A DNA stretch of 23,766 bases from JAUXEH01 sp965602945 (GCA_965602945.1 CBFDBC010000025.1:1-23766), one strand, 5' to 3'. Positions 14,189 through 22,623 are shown, numbered from the stretch's first letter. Numbers and translations: made by a program. Notes: generated by a model not told the origin, from the letters alone.

Positions 14189-16405
14189 ATGAGTAAGGAA
14201 AACGAAAACATAACAATTGCCGCTGGGGACCTGGCTTGGCTGCAGGACGACCTTCGTAAAGATACGGCCGTCGTCACACTGCTTGACCTGGCCATGAAAC
14301 TGGCATACAGAAAAAACGCCGACCAGCTCAGCCAGGAAGTCAAGGTCTACGATCCCAGCTGTGAATACAAGGTGGGAGACCTTATCTACAAAGAATACAA
14401 CGAGCAGCTTCTGGTCAGCAGTAAGGGAACGGAGCATTTTCAGGGAGCCGTGGTGCTCACGGTCATCAATAAGATCTCCTATGAAAGCTTCAACTGTGAG
14501 ATGCTGGAAGTGGACTTCACGGGAGGCGGGACCTTCCGGAGACACATCGATTACATGAAGAAGTCCAAGACACAGGTACTCCTGCCCAGCGCCACGGAGG
14601 GCAGCTCTCAGGCTCCCGCAGTTCTCGAGAAGGGACAGGATCCCCGGATGAAGGAACTTCCCATGACCGAGCGTGACTTCCGGACCCTTACCAAGAACCT
14701 GGGAGCCGCGCTCTCCCGTTCCAAAGATTTTTTCCACTGGCTGGACTCCTACCAGCTCACAGAAAAACAGGTCCCGATTGAGGATGATGTCGCGAGCCAG
14801 ATTGAAACACGGATCCGGGAAACCGGAAAATCGGCCGGAGCAGCCGATCTGGTCAAGGATCTGATGGGCACAAAGCCCAAGGCGAAAGACTTCGATCTCC
14901 ACTGCATCAGCCTGAACGCGGCCCTGGACAAAAGGTTCAAAAAGAGATTTGTCTACATCTCCCCGGATAACAAGGGCAAGTGGTTCCTGAAGGAGATCCT
15001 GGAAGAACTGCTCAAGGACCTGCCGCTGGCTAAACCGCTGGCCAAGCTCCCCTCCCCTTCCGGAACAGCGGGGGCAGCGCCCTCTTTGACGCCTCAGAAG
15101 TTTCCCCTGAAAACCTATCTGACATGGCGGGAGGTGCTGTCGGGAGGCGTGACCATTCCGAAACCCCTGGCCAGGGAGTTTTCGCAATCGAGGGAATACA
15201 CCTTCGTCGACACCGATGGCCGCGGCAGTCACACGGCCTATTTCTTTCCCACGCGTACGATTTTTCTGGGCTTGAAGGAATACTATCAGAAAAACACGGT
15301 CACTCAGGGGGCCAGCCTCACGCTCGAGAAGGGGGAAGACCACACAATCCATATCACTCTGAAGCGCTCAAAAAAGGGACAGAGCGTTCCGTATGTCACC
15401 TATGATGCCAAAAAGGACAGGTGTTCCCTGACCGATAAGGAGGTCTCCACCACCTCCTTGCCCAACAAGATCATCTTCCTCGACGCAGATGCCTTGCGCG
15501 CATTGGAGGCCCTCTACTCCGAGCGGACCAACCTCGATCTTTGCGAACTCCTGATCCTTGTATTCAAGAACTTTGGCCTGGAAGGCGAGGCCCTGTCGCT
15601 TCACATGCAAAGGGCCTTTCATCTGGTGGATCTGCTCCGTCACACCACCTTGACCGATGTGGAAAAAGTCCTGCTCAGCACGCCGGAGTTCATCCGTTCC
15701 GAAAAGAAAAAGGGACTGTTCCACTACAAAGAATTCATTGAACCGGAAGAAGAAGAGGCGGCCGAGAGGCTTGAGGATGGGCTGGCTGAGATGCCTGCGG
15801 CGGCGGTGGCTCCCCAGGAAGATGACAGCATGCCTGCCATCGGTACAGTGGGGGAGATCGAAACCCCCGCCGTCGTCCTGGAAGAAAAAGTCCCTGTCGT
15901 GCCGAAGACTCCCAAAGCTTCACCGGCCAAGCCGGTTGTCAGCCCCAAGAGGCCCATGGCCCCTGCTGCGCCGGCCAAGCCCGTGCGGAAGCCGAAAGCG
16001 GCACCCAAACCGGAGCCGGATAAATCCCCGAAAGAAGATAAGGCGAAGAAGAAGAAAAGAAAAGCCAAACCGGCGTTCGAGACGGACAAGGCCCCACGCA
16101 GACACAAGAGTGAGCGCCGCATCATCGAAGAGCGGATCGAGTTGGAAGAATCCGAACTTGAAGCCCTCATTGCCGTGAAGTCCGAAGGGGCCGATGACGA
16201 TGTCGGCGTCGAGTTCGGAGAGGCACCGGAAGATGCGGTGGGGGAATACAAACCCAAGGATGCCGAGAAACCGATGAAAGGGGTCTTTGGGGACATGCTT
16301 AAATCCGCCCTTAGCCAGAAGCAGCAGGACCAGACTGTGATCAAAGGGACCGAGAGCAAGAAGGCGAAGACCAAAAAGCCAAAAAAAGAAACCAAGAAAG
16401 AATAG
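14189..16405 (+). CDS. Unrecognised 738-residue protein, possible DNA-binding factor with charged tail
   Basis: I do not recognise this protein. Residues 1-135 form a compact start with YKVGDLIYKEYNEQLLVSSKG and a segment near 108-120 rich in Gly and Arg (VDFTGGGTFRRH). Residues about 195-270 look like a winged-helix/HARE-HTH-type fold ending in FKKRFVYISPDNKGKWFLKEI. About 305-430 is beta-rich (FPLKTYLTWREVLSGGVTI, GSHTAYFFPTRTIFL). About 430-515 repeats a helical, winged-helix-like pattern ending in FIRSEKKKGLFHYKEF. Residues 516-738 are low-complexity: acidic first, then Pro/Ala/Lys, then Lys-rich. The HTH readings are judged by eye and the tail resembles those of transcription or nucleoid proteins. 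It has no signal peptide or membrane helix and sits alone between arcC and an FAD oxidoreductase. Confidence 0.8.
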   Translation: MSKENENITIAAGDLAWLQDDLRKDTAVVTLLDLAMKLAYRKNADQLSQEVKVYDPSCEYKVGDLIYKEYNEQLLVSSKGTEHFQGAVVLTVINKISYESFNCEMLEVDFTGGGTFRRHIDYMKKSKTQVLLPSATEGSSQAPAVLEKGQDPRMKELPMTERDFRTLTKNLGAALSRSKDFFHWLDSYQLTEKQVPIEDDVASQIETRIRETGKSAGAADLVKDLMGTKPKAKDFDLHCISLNAALDKRFKKRFVYISPDNKGKWFLKEILEELLKDLPLAKPLAKLPSPSGTAGAAPSLTPQKFPLKTYLTWREVLSGGVTIPKPLAREFSQSREYTFVDTDGRGSHTAYFFPTRTIFLGLKEYYQKNTVTQGASLTLEKGEDHTIHITLKRSKKGQSVPYVTYDAKKDRCSLTDKEVSTTSLPNKIIFLDADALRALEALYSERTNLDLCELLILVFKNFGLEGEALSLHMQRAFHLVDLLRHTTLTDVEKVLLSTPEFIRSEKKKGLFHYKEFIEPEEEEAAERLEDGLAEMPAAAVAPQEDDSMPAIGTVGEIETPAVVLEEKVPVVPKTPKASPAKPVVSPKRPMAPAAPAKPVRKPKAAPKPEPDKSPKEDKAKKKKRKAKPAFETDKAPRRHKSERRIIEERIELEESELEALIAVKSEGADDDVGVEFGEAPEDAVGEYKPKDAEKPMKGVFGDMLKSALSQKQQDQTVIKGTESKKAKTKKPKKETKKE

Positions 16406-16458
16406 TGGCGCCCTGACGGGAAAGCCCCCGCTTCAGATCCCCGGTTCCTGTGACCGAC

Positions 16459-17613
16459 ATGGCTCAATCAGAGAAGAGCGCCGATATTGTCGTCGTCGGC
16501 GGCGGCATCTTGGGGCTCTGCACGGCCTTCTATCTGGCCCACACCTGTCCCCTGAAAATATCCCTGTTGGAAAAAGGCCTGCTGGCACAGGCCTCGACGG
16601 GGCTCAGCGTGGGCGGTATCCGCCAGCAGTTTTCCCATCCTTCCAACATCCGCCTGTCTCAAATGACCCTGGAGCTGTTCTCCAGCTTCGAGGAGACGTT
16701 CGGGCGCCCCCTGGATTTTCACCGGGTGGGCTACCTGTTTATGGCACAGAAAGAGCAAACCTGGCATTCCTTCGGTGAGAGTGTGCGCACACAAAAGGAT
16801 CTGGGCGTACCCGTGGATGTTCTCCCCCCTAACGAGCTCAGCAGGCGATGGCCGTTTCTCAACACCGACGATCTTCAGGGCGGGACGTTCTGCGCTCAGG
16901 ACGGATATGCCGACCCGTACAGCGTAGCCATGGCCTTCGCCGAAGCCGCTCGAGCGCTTGGAGTTACCATCACGGAAAACACCCGCGTGCTGGAGGTCCA
17001 TACGGGAGACGGCCATGTCCGTGGGGTTCGAACGACTCGAGGGACCGTGGCGGCCCCGATCGTAGTCAACACAGCCGGGGCCTGGGCTGCAGAGCTGGCA
17101 GCCACCGCGGGAGTCGACCTTCCGGTTTTGCCCTTTCGGCGCCAGGTCTACGTGACTCGGCGATTCGATGACATTCCAGGGCCTCTACCCCTGATCATCG
17201 ACCAGGATTCGCTTTTCTATTTTCGTGGTGAGGGACAGGGGATCCTGATGGGTATGACCGACCTGAAAGAGCCCTCCAGTTTCAACACCCATGTTGACCG
17301 GGATTTTCTAGAAAGCCTCATCGAGGCTGCATATCGGAGGGCGCCTTTGCTTGCCCAAGCCGAGATCCTCCGCGGGTGGGCAGGCCTTTATGCGATCACA
17401 CCCGACGAAAACCCGATCATAGGCCGCCTGGGCGAGCTGGACGGATTTTTCGGCGCCGTCGGATTCTCGGGACATGGCTTCCAGCATGGCCCGTCTGTCG
17501 GGCGCATCCTCAGCGAGCTCATTCTCACGGGGAAGACGGATTTTGACCTGACCCCATTTTCGTATACCCGTTTCGCACGGCCGGCAGGTCCGGGCGAGAA
17601 GCGCACGGTCTGA
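16459..17613 (+). CDS. FAD-dependent oxidoreductase, SoxB/DadA (DAO) family
   Basis: A 384-residue FAD enzyme of the D-amino-acid oxidase superfamily, probably oxidising a secondary or D-amino acid such as sarcosine, glycine or a dimethylglycine-like amine. The N-terminal dinucleotide fold ADIVVVGGGILGLCTAFYLA (G14, G16, G19) ends at E38 (LLEKG), and is followed by GLSVGGIRQQFSHPSNIRLS, the usual substrate-domain lead-in. The second FAD-binding block near the C-terminus reads GWAGLYAITPDENPIIGR, then GFFGAVGFSGHGFQHGPSVG. An in-frame GTG at 16450 would add three residues; neither start has a clear Shine-Dalgarno, and the ATG fits the family N-terminus. The gene follows the 738-residue protein after 53 bases. 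The electron acceptor and substrate cannot be deduced. Confidence 0.92.
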   Translation: MAQSEKSADIVVVGGGILGLCTAFYLAHTCPLKISLLEKGLLAQASTGLSVGGIRQQFSHPSNIRLSQMTLELFSSFEETFGRPLDFHRVGYLFMAQKEQTWHSFGESVRTQKDLGVPVDVLPPNELSRRWPFLNTDDLQGGTFCAQDGYADPYSVAMAFAEAARALGVTITENTRVLEVHTGDGHVRGVRTTRGTVAAPIVVNTAGAWAAELAATAGVDLPVLPFRRQVYVTRRFDDIPGPLPLIIDQDSLFYFRGEGQGILMGMTDLKEPSSFNTHVDRDFLESLIEAAYRRAPLLAQAEILRGWAGLYAITPDENPIIGRLGELDGFFGAVGFSGHGFQHGPSVGRILSELILTGKTDFDLTPFSYTRFARPAGPGEKRTV

Positions 17614-17625
17614 TCGGCGTTTTAT

Positions 17626-17657
17626 GACAATAATTGACAAGATTAAACAATAATTGT
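17626..17657. promoter_or_regulatory. Two palindromic operator-like sites 20 bp apart
   Basis: The sequences at 17626-17638 (GACAATAATTGAC) and 17646-17658 (AACAATAATTGTC) each match the odd palindrome GACAAT-A-ATTGTC with one mismatch. They share the exact ten-base core ACAATAATTG and are 20 bp apart centre to centre, about two helical turns. They lie roughly 90-125 bp upstream of the predicted sigma54 start site, where enhancer-binding activators bind. Confidence 0.5.
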
Positions 17658-17722
17658 CCGTATTAGGCCCGGAAAAACGGAGGCACTACTTATAAATCAC
17701 ACATAATAAACAAGATGCTGCG

Positions 17723-17738
17723 TGGCATGGTTTTTGCA
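17723..17738 (+). promoter_or_regulatory. Sigma54 (RpoN) promoter
   Basis: TGGCATGGTTTTTGCA matches the -24/-12 consensus TGGCAC-N5-TTGCA with one mismatch. The GG (17724-17725) and GC (17736-17737) dinucleotides are ten bases apart, as required. Transcription would begin near 17749, 39 bases before the small ORF. Confidence 0.75.
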
Positions 17739-17787
17739 AATTATTCGGCTGCAAGGATACTAATAATATGGAAGCGGGGTTCAGTTA

Positions 17788-17961
17788 ATGCAAATAAAAA
17801 AACTCTTGACCAAAAACGTTAAGCTCCTGAGCTTGGGAGGAATCATCGGCTCCTGGTTCACGATCAGTATGGTATGGACCGGAGCGGCAACGCTACCCCT
17901 GGTGGGTTTTGCGGTGACCAGCGGCCTGTTCGGCCTGGCCCTTCTCGGCGGCTCTCAATAG
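17788..17961 (+). CDS. Small hydrophobic peptide (57 aa) behind a sigma54 promoter
   Basis: Function unknown. The peptide begins MQIKKLLTKNVKLLSLGG, a short basic stretch, and continues as two hydrophobic segments (about residues 16-33 and 36-55) rich in Gly, Leu, Val and Thr, ending LLGGSQ. It could be a small inner-membrane protein. The Gly-Gly after an 18-residue basic leader also resembles, loosely, a double-glycine cleavage site of exported peptides. The case that it is a gene rests on the well-placed sigma54 promoter and upstream sites, on a clean ATG-to-TAG frame, and on a membrane-like composition; only a weak purine-rich GGGG precedes the ATG. It is followed by a 37-base gap and then the convergent SelB-like gene. 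Confidence 0.55.
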   Translation: MQIKKLLTKNVKLLSLGGIIGSWFTISMVWTGAATLPLVGFAVTSGLFGLALLGGSQ

Positions 17962-17998
17962 GGAGCTCTGGTGGCGGGTTCCGGCGGGGCCCCGGCAG

Positions 17999-19063
17999 TC
18001 AGAGAATCTCGCGGTGTGATCCTATCCGGCGGGTTATGCCCAGCTGATCCAGCAGTTCCAGCAGGGGGATCGCGTATTTCCGGCTGAGGCCGGTCAGATC
18101 CTTGAATTCGGCAATGGTTATCTCGCTCCGGTCCCAGCTGCGCAGCTGCGCCACCACATCGTCCAGCCACTGCGAATGAAGTAGAAAGCCATCTTTTCCC
18201 TGAATGACCTTTTCCCGCTCTATCAATAGAGCCAGGAGGCGGTTCAATCGATCCGAAGAGATGCGGAATCGTTTTCGGATCTCTTCCAAAGAGACCCTCT
18301 TGAATTCTCCCTTCAAGGACAACTCCTCCAGCTCCGCCAGGAGCTTTTCGTCCTCCGGGAAGGCTTCGATCCGGAAGCCCGCGGGGAAAACCCTGTCGTC
18401 TCTCCAGCTGATGCGCCCTCCCTTCTGCAGCGCCTTGAGGGCCAGGAGGTTGACCCGGTCGGGGATCCGGAAGCGTGCACGGAGGCTCTTGAGGGTGATC
18501 CCCATCAAGTTCGGCTTGTCCCGATGCTGCCTTTCGATGTGGGCCAGCATCTTTTCACACAGAAAAACAAAGCTGGACTCCGCCAGCAGAAACAGGGGTT
18601 CGAAGGACAGGATCTTGATCAGGCCCTCGGACTCCAGCTCCTGGGCCCAGCCCAGCCTGGTCTTCTCGGGAAGGGCGGCAAAGTCTTCGATCTCGGTCTC
18701 TGTCAGTCCCTTGACGCTTCTGTCCTCGGTCAAGGCCAGGAGCATCGTCTTCCCTCCGCCGCTCAACGCCTCCAGGAATTCTACCCTGCGGGCCTTCACC
18801 CGGCGGCCTATCCGGGGGGCCTCCGGATCGAGCACCGTGCCTTGGATCCACGGTTTTCGATCCTTCGGAGCCAGCAGTTCGATCTTGTCCCCCCATAAAA
18901 CCTCGATGGGCCGGTCCGTCCGTATCTGGACAAAACTGCCGGGCGGCTCATAGAAACGGAGATCGACCCCGAGACTGTGCCCGCCATGGACAAGCTGGGC
19001 CTCCGGCCCCCTGACCTCCCCGTTATCGCTGTCCAGCCTGGCATCAAAGCACTGAGATTTCAT
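17999..19063 (-). CDS. SelB-like protein lacking the GTPase domain
   Basis: A 354-residue protein matching only the C-terminal part of SelB, the selenocysteine-specific elongation factor. Residues about 20-85 resemble SelB domain III (VHGGHSLGVDLRFYEPPGSF, VLWGDKIELLAPKD, IQGTVLDP). The rest is the string of winged-helix modules, closing with the typical ITIAEFKDLTGLSRKYAIPLLELLDQ and LGITRRIGSHREIL. In SelB these helices bind the SECIS RNA. The GTPase domain and domain II, about 250 residues, are absent, and only 85 bases separate the ATG from the rnr stop upstream, so there is no room for them. The start has AGGA five bases before the ATG. It may be a vestige, one part of a split SelB, or a protein reused for RNA binding. 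Confidence 0.8.
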   Translation of the reverse strand: MKSQCFDARLDSDNGEVRGPEAQLVHGGHSLGVDLRFYEPPGSFVQIRTDRPIEVLWGDKIELLAPKDRKPWIQGTVLDPEAPRIGRRVKARRVEFLEALSGGGKTMLLALTEDRSVKGLTETEIEDFAALPEKTRLGWAQELESEGLIKILSFEPLFLLAESSFVFLCEKMLAHIERQHRDKPNLMGITLKSLRARFRIPDRVNLLALKALQKGGRISWRDDRVFPAGFRIEAFPEDEKLLAELEELSLKGEFKRVSLEEIRKRFRISSDRLNRLLALLIEREKVIQGKDGFLLHSQWLDDVVAQLRSWDRSEITIAEFKDLTGLSRKYAIPLLELLDQLGITRRIGSHREIL

Positions 19064-19148
19064 TCTGATCCTGATAATGCGTCGTCGTGTCTACCCATTA
19101 TAACCGATCGGAGGCAAAGCACAACCGGTGGCGTAGGCAACCTTGGTT

Positions 19149-21200
19149 TCATGGCGAAACGGCCGGGACCAGGATCATTCGGCGCTGATCCGGCTCGATC
19201 GAGGCCAGTACCACACGGATCCGGTCTCCAACGACAACCGCATACCCCGAGCGCCGGCCCTTCACGCTTATCTCGGAATCACGGACGAAATAATCATCAC
19301 CCATGTCCTGGTACAAGACCAGCCCGGTCACGAACAGGCCTTCCAGTTCCACCTCCAGGCCCGCTTTGTTGATACCCACCACAAAACCGGGGAACTCATC
19401 GCCCAAGCGGGAGTGCAGATGGCGATAGATGCGCCACTCCAGCAGCTCACGCTCCGCCTCTTCGGCGCGGCGCTCGCGTTCCGAGCAGGCATGCGCCAAA
19501 GCCGCCAGGGGAACGTCCTCCGGTGTCTTTCCAGTCAGGGCATGTCCGAGGATCCGGTGGGTCACCAGATCCGGATACCTTCTTATGGGGGAGGTGAAAT
19601 GCGTGTACAGCTTTTTGCCCAAGCCAAAATGCCCCGAGTTCTTGGAGGCGTATGAGGCGAGCCTCAGGCTCTTGAGTATCTGGATCGAGAGATACCTGCC
19701 TTCCGGTCGCATCCGCACCTGCTCCTCGACTGCCTGGAGGTGTGACGCCGTCACTTTGTCCGGCGCGGGCAGGGATATCCCAAAGTGACCCAGCAGCATC
19801 CGCAGCGAAGCCAGATCCTTGAGGGCCGGCGGGGGGTGGACGCGATACGGGAATGCCAGGGCCTTGTCTTCTAGGAAGACAGCAACCGCCTGATTGGCCG
19901 CCAGCATGAACTCCTCTATCAAACCGTGTGCCTCCCCGGGGAGGAAAGCCTCGATCGCCGCCAGTGCGCCGTCCTGATAGCGCAGGCGGGGTTCCGGATG
20001 CGAAAAATCCAGGCTGCCCGATTCCACACGAAACCGCCGCATCCGTTCCGCCAGGCTTCGCATGTGAAGCAGATCCTCCATGAGCCCGGCATGGAGCCTC
20101 CGCTTTTCTTCGTCTCCCGCGAAGATCTGCTCCACCACCGCATAGGTGAGGCGTGCGGCCGACCGGATCAGAGAGGGCCGGATGCTGGTCCCAAGAACTT
20201 CTCCCGTTCGGGCCACATCCAGGAAGACCGATACGGCCAGCCGATCCTCTCCCGGCCGCAGGCTGCACACATCATTGGACAGTCTCTCAGGGAGCATCGG
20301 CAGGGCCTTTTCCGGGAAGTAGACGCTGGTCCCCCTGCGAAAAGCCTCCAGATCGAGGTTTGAGCCGGCGCTCACAAAATGCGACACATCCGCGATGTGC
20401 ACCCCCAGGCGGAAGCGGTCCTTCCCCTCTTCACGGATGCTGACGGCATCATCAAAATCCCTGGCATCGGCGCCATCTATGGTCACGATCGTCCACTCCC
20501 GAAGATCTTCTCGTTCTCCCGGATTCTCAAATCCCGTCTCCGCCGCCGCATCCGCCTCGGCCAGGGCATCCTCAGGAAAGGCATCCGGAAGGTCGTATTT
20601 TCGGACCACGACTTCCAGATCCACACCGGGATCATCAGGGCGCCCCAGGATCCTTACGACACGACGTGTCTCCCGGTCGACCTCGATGACATCGCCCGTT
20701 TCAGCCGGTTGAGCACCTGGGATGGTCAGGGGGATCTCTTCCCCCAGCGGGGAGTCATAGGGAATCAGATGAGGGCGGCCCCAAACCTCCCGATAGATCC
20801 CCACCACCGTGTTCTTGGACCTCTTCAAGATCCGCAGGATCCTGCCCGCCGGGCCCTCTTCGGCTCCCCCTCCGCTCGAGACCAGCTCCACCGTATCTCC
20901 CCGCACCGCCCCCCCGGAATGGCGGGCCGGCACAAAGATATCCGGACCCTGACCTTTTTCAGGCCCCACGAACAGGAACGTCCGGCCCACATGGATCACG
21001 CGGCCCCGGATGACACGGTCCTGGGGCAGCAGGAAATAGGAACGCTTGACCCGCAGGATCTGGCCTCTGTCTTCCAGCTCCGTGAGTTTTTTCTTAAGCA
21101 GAGGCTTCTCCCGCTGGAGCAGCCGCAGCCCCCGAGCCAGGGAATGAAAACTGAGCCCGGCGCTGTTCTCCCTCAAAAGCCGGAGGATCGTGTTTACCAT
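19149..21200 (-). CDS. rnr: Ribonuclease R
   Basis: A 3'-5' exoribonuclease of the RNB family that digests structured RNA. The 683 residues show an N-terminal winged-helix region (MVNTILRLLRENSAGLSFHS), cold-shock-like domains, and the RNB core with the catalytic acidic cluster DGADARDFDDA at D242, D245, D248, D250 and D251. FTSPIRRYPDLVTHRIL and the C-terminal S1 domain (FPGFVVGINKAGLEVELEGLFVTGLV) follow. The open frame reaches 75 codons further upstream, but that part lies within the preceding gene in another frame and does not resemble RNase R. The ATG at 21198-21200, ten bases after that gene's stop, starts the conserved domain. With RNase Y elsewhere in the window, the organism appears to have an RNase Y/RNase R-type decay system. 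Confidence 0.94.
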   Translation of the reverse strand: MVNTILRLLRENSAGLSFHSLARGLRLLQREKPLLKKKLTELEDRGQILRVKRSYFLLPQDRVIRGRVIHVGRTFLFVGPEKGQGPDIFVPARHSGGAVRGDTVELVSSGGGAEEGPAGRILRILKRSKNTVVGIYREVWGRPHLIPYDSPLGEEIPLTIPGAQPAETGDVIEVDRETRRVVRILGRPDDPGVDLEVVVRKYDLPDAFPEDALAEADAAAETGFENPGEREDLREWTIVTIDGADARDFDDAVSIREEGKDRFRLGVHIADVSHFVSAGSNLDLEAFRRGTSVYFPEKALPMLPERLSNDVCSLRPGEDRLAVSVFLDVARTGEVLGTSIRPSLIRSAARLTYAVVEQIFAGDEEKRRLHAGLMEDLLHMRSLAERMRRFRVESGSLDFSHPEPRLRYQDGALAAIEAFLPGEAHGLIEEFMLAANQAVAVFLEDKALAFPYRVHPPPALKDLASLRMLLGHFGISLPAPDKVTASHLQAVEEQVRMRPEGRYLSIQILKSLRLASYASKNSGHFGLGKKLYTHFTSPIRRYPDLVTHRILGHALTGKTPEDVPLAALAHACSERERRAEEAERELLEWRIYRHLHSRLGDEFPGFVVGINKAGLEVELEGLFVTGLVLYQDMGDDYFVRDSEISVKGRRSGYAVVVGDRIRVVLASIEPDQRRMILVPAVSP

Positions 21201-21210
21201 CCTGGAGAGC

Positions 21211-21843
21211 TCAGTAGTAGAAAGGCGACACATGCGGAACCCGGTACCTCTCCCGCATGGATTTGACCCACTTGATCCGGACCAGGCGGGACAATTCCTC
21301 CCGATCCGCCAAGTCGTATTCTTGCGCAATCTCCGCGGACAGGCGGACATGGTCGTGCCGGGACGCCATCCCAAAAAGCAGCGTCTCGATCCCCGTATCC
21401 AGTTCCTCCAGGCTCTCGGAGTCACATTTCCCCGAGGCCAAATTCTTCAATACGGACGCAAAGATCTCCTGAAGCTCAGAAACCTGAGAAGGGATGTCCT
21501 CCAGGAACGCCTCCACGGCCTTACGGATCTCCCGGCACTTGTCATCCTGTGTCTTCGCACGCCTCTCCCGGCCCACTCCCCGGTCACGCAGAAGGGCAAA
21601 GGCTTTCATGACCTGGGGATGACAGCGCGTCAGGGTCAGCTTTCGGCCTGTCCGTCCCTTCCGGATCCGGAAATCCTCATAGCCCCTGTTCATCCCCTCC
21701 AGCACCGTACCAAGAGGGATGCCGTCCGCTTCCCAGGCCTCGACGACCTCCATCTCCCGGGCGGAAAGGACAAAAGGCGCCCCCCTGAGGGAAAAAAGGT
21801 GGCGCGCAATGGTCTGAAAATACCGCTCCCTGTCCTTGGGCAT
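21211..21843 (-). CDS. Unrecognised 210-residue protein between coaX and rnr
   Basis: I do not recognise a named family. The soluble, mostly helical protein begins MPKDRERYFQTIARHLFSLRG and continues APFVLSAREMEVVEAWEADGIPLGTVLEGM, a pattern I recall from uncharacterised proteins in deltaproteobacterial or acidobacterial genomes, though I cannot verify it here. An Arg/Lys-rich middle (about 59-105) is followed by a helical bundle (AVEAFLEDIPSQVSELQEIFASVL, about 110-133). It ends VPHVSPFYY. It is tightly packed, nine bases downstream of coaX and ten upstream of rnr, so it is surely part of that transcription unit. Confidence 0.75.
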   Translation of the reverse strand: MPKDRERYFQTIARHLFSLRGAPFVLSAREMEVVEAWEADGIPLGTVLEGMNRGYEDFRIRKGRTGRKLTLTRCHPQVMKAFALLRDRGVGRERRAKTQDDKCREIRKAVEAFLEDIPSQVSELQEIFASVLKNLASGKCDSESLEELDTGIETLLFGMASRHDHVRLSAEIAQEYDLADREELSRLVRIKWVKSMRERYRVPHVSPFYY

Positions 21844-21852
21844 GATCGTGCG

Positions 21853-22623
21853 TCAGTTCTTTCGGTTCCGCTCGTAGAGGATACGGAGTCCCTCCAGTAC
21901 AAGATCGGGCTCATAATGGCCGATGGAGGAGAGCTCCCGGTGGACAAGAGAGGCGAACCCGCCGGTGGCCACCACCGCCGCCTCTCCGCCCAGCTCATCC
22001 AGGAATCTCTGGATCAGGGAGGAGACCAGCCCGATATAACCATAGTACAGCCCCGACTGCATGCTGGTCACAGTGGTCCGGCCGATAGCCCTCTCCGGCC
22101 TTACGATCTCGATCCGCGGCAGTTTGGCCGTCTTGGTGTAGAGCGCCTCAGCCGAGATCCTGACCCCCGGCGCGATGGCCCCTCCCAGATACTCCCCCTG
22201 GGCCGACAAGGCATCGAACGTGGTGGCGGTCCCGAAATCGACCACGATACAGGGCCCTCCGTATTTCTCCAGCGCGGCCACTGCGGAAACTACGCGATCG
22301 GCGCCGACTTCCAGGGGATTTTCGTACATGATGGGCATCCCGGTCTTCAATCCGGGGCCGACCGTCAGGGGCTTGATCTGAAACATGCCCCTGCACAGCT
22401 CCTGAAACACCGGAGTGAGGGGAGGGACGACGCTGGAAAGGATGGCGCCTTTTATCTGCGCCTCTTCCAGGTGAGAGGCCCTCAACAGTCCGCGCAGTAT
22501 GACCTTGTATTCATCACACGTCTTTTCCGCATCCGACCGGACCTTCCAGTGCTCGACCAGCGTTTCCTCTTGAAAGATCCCTACAGCGACGTTGGTGTTA
22601 CCGATATCCACAGCCAATAGCAT
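21853..22623 (-). CDS. coaX: Type III pantothenate kinase
   Basis: Catalyses the first step of coenzyme A synthesis, ATP-dependent phosphorylation of pantothenate; this acetate-kinase-like form is not feedback-inhibited by CoA. All motifs of the 256-residue protein are visible: the phosphate-binding DIGNTN at 6-11, the pantothenate-site GADR at 107-110 with catalytic D109, VVDFGTATTFD at 127-137 with D129, and GGAIAPGV at 147-154. VATGGFASL lies in the second ATP-site loop. The ATG has only a modest GGAGGAGATCTGCC lead. It sits 51 bases downstream of the receiver-domain gene. No birA, its usual neighbour, is present. Confidence 0.97.
   Translation of the reverse strand: MLLAVDIGNTNVAVGIFQEETLVEHWKVRSDAEKTCDEYKVILRGLLRASHLEEAQIKGAILSSVVPPLTPVFQELCRGMFQIKPLTVGPGLKTGMPIMYENPLEVGADRVVSAVAALEKYGGPCIVVDFGTATTFDALSAQGEYLGGAIAPGVRISAEALYTKTAKLPRIEIVRPERAIGRTTVTSMQSGLYYGYIGLVSSLIQRFLDELGGEAAVVATGGFASLVHRELSSIGHYEPDLVLEGLRILYERNRKN

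Noticed and set aside
14153..15352. A 399-codon minus-strand open frame
   Set aside because: It is antisense to the 738-residue protein, which has a ribosome binding site, sensible composition and codon use; the minus frame has neither.
17614..17660. Intrinsic terminator after the FAD oxidoreductase
   Set aside because: The AT-rich palindromes are too short and lack a GC stem; they fit protein-binding sites better.
17962..17998. Bidirectional intrinsic terminator between the small ORF and the SelB-like gene
   Set aside because: The GC-rich palindromic GGGGCCCC run has no loop or T-tract, so an intrinsic terminator cannot be supported.
21201..21425. An N-terminal extension of rnr by 75 codons
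   Set aside because: It overlaps the upstream gene out of frame, reads as Arg/Trp/Cys-rich nonsense, and the conserved RNase R N-terminus starts at 21200.
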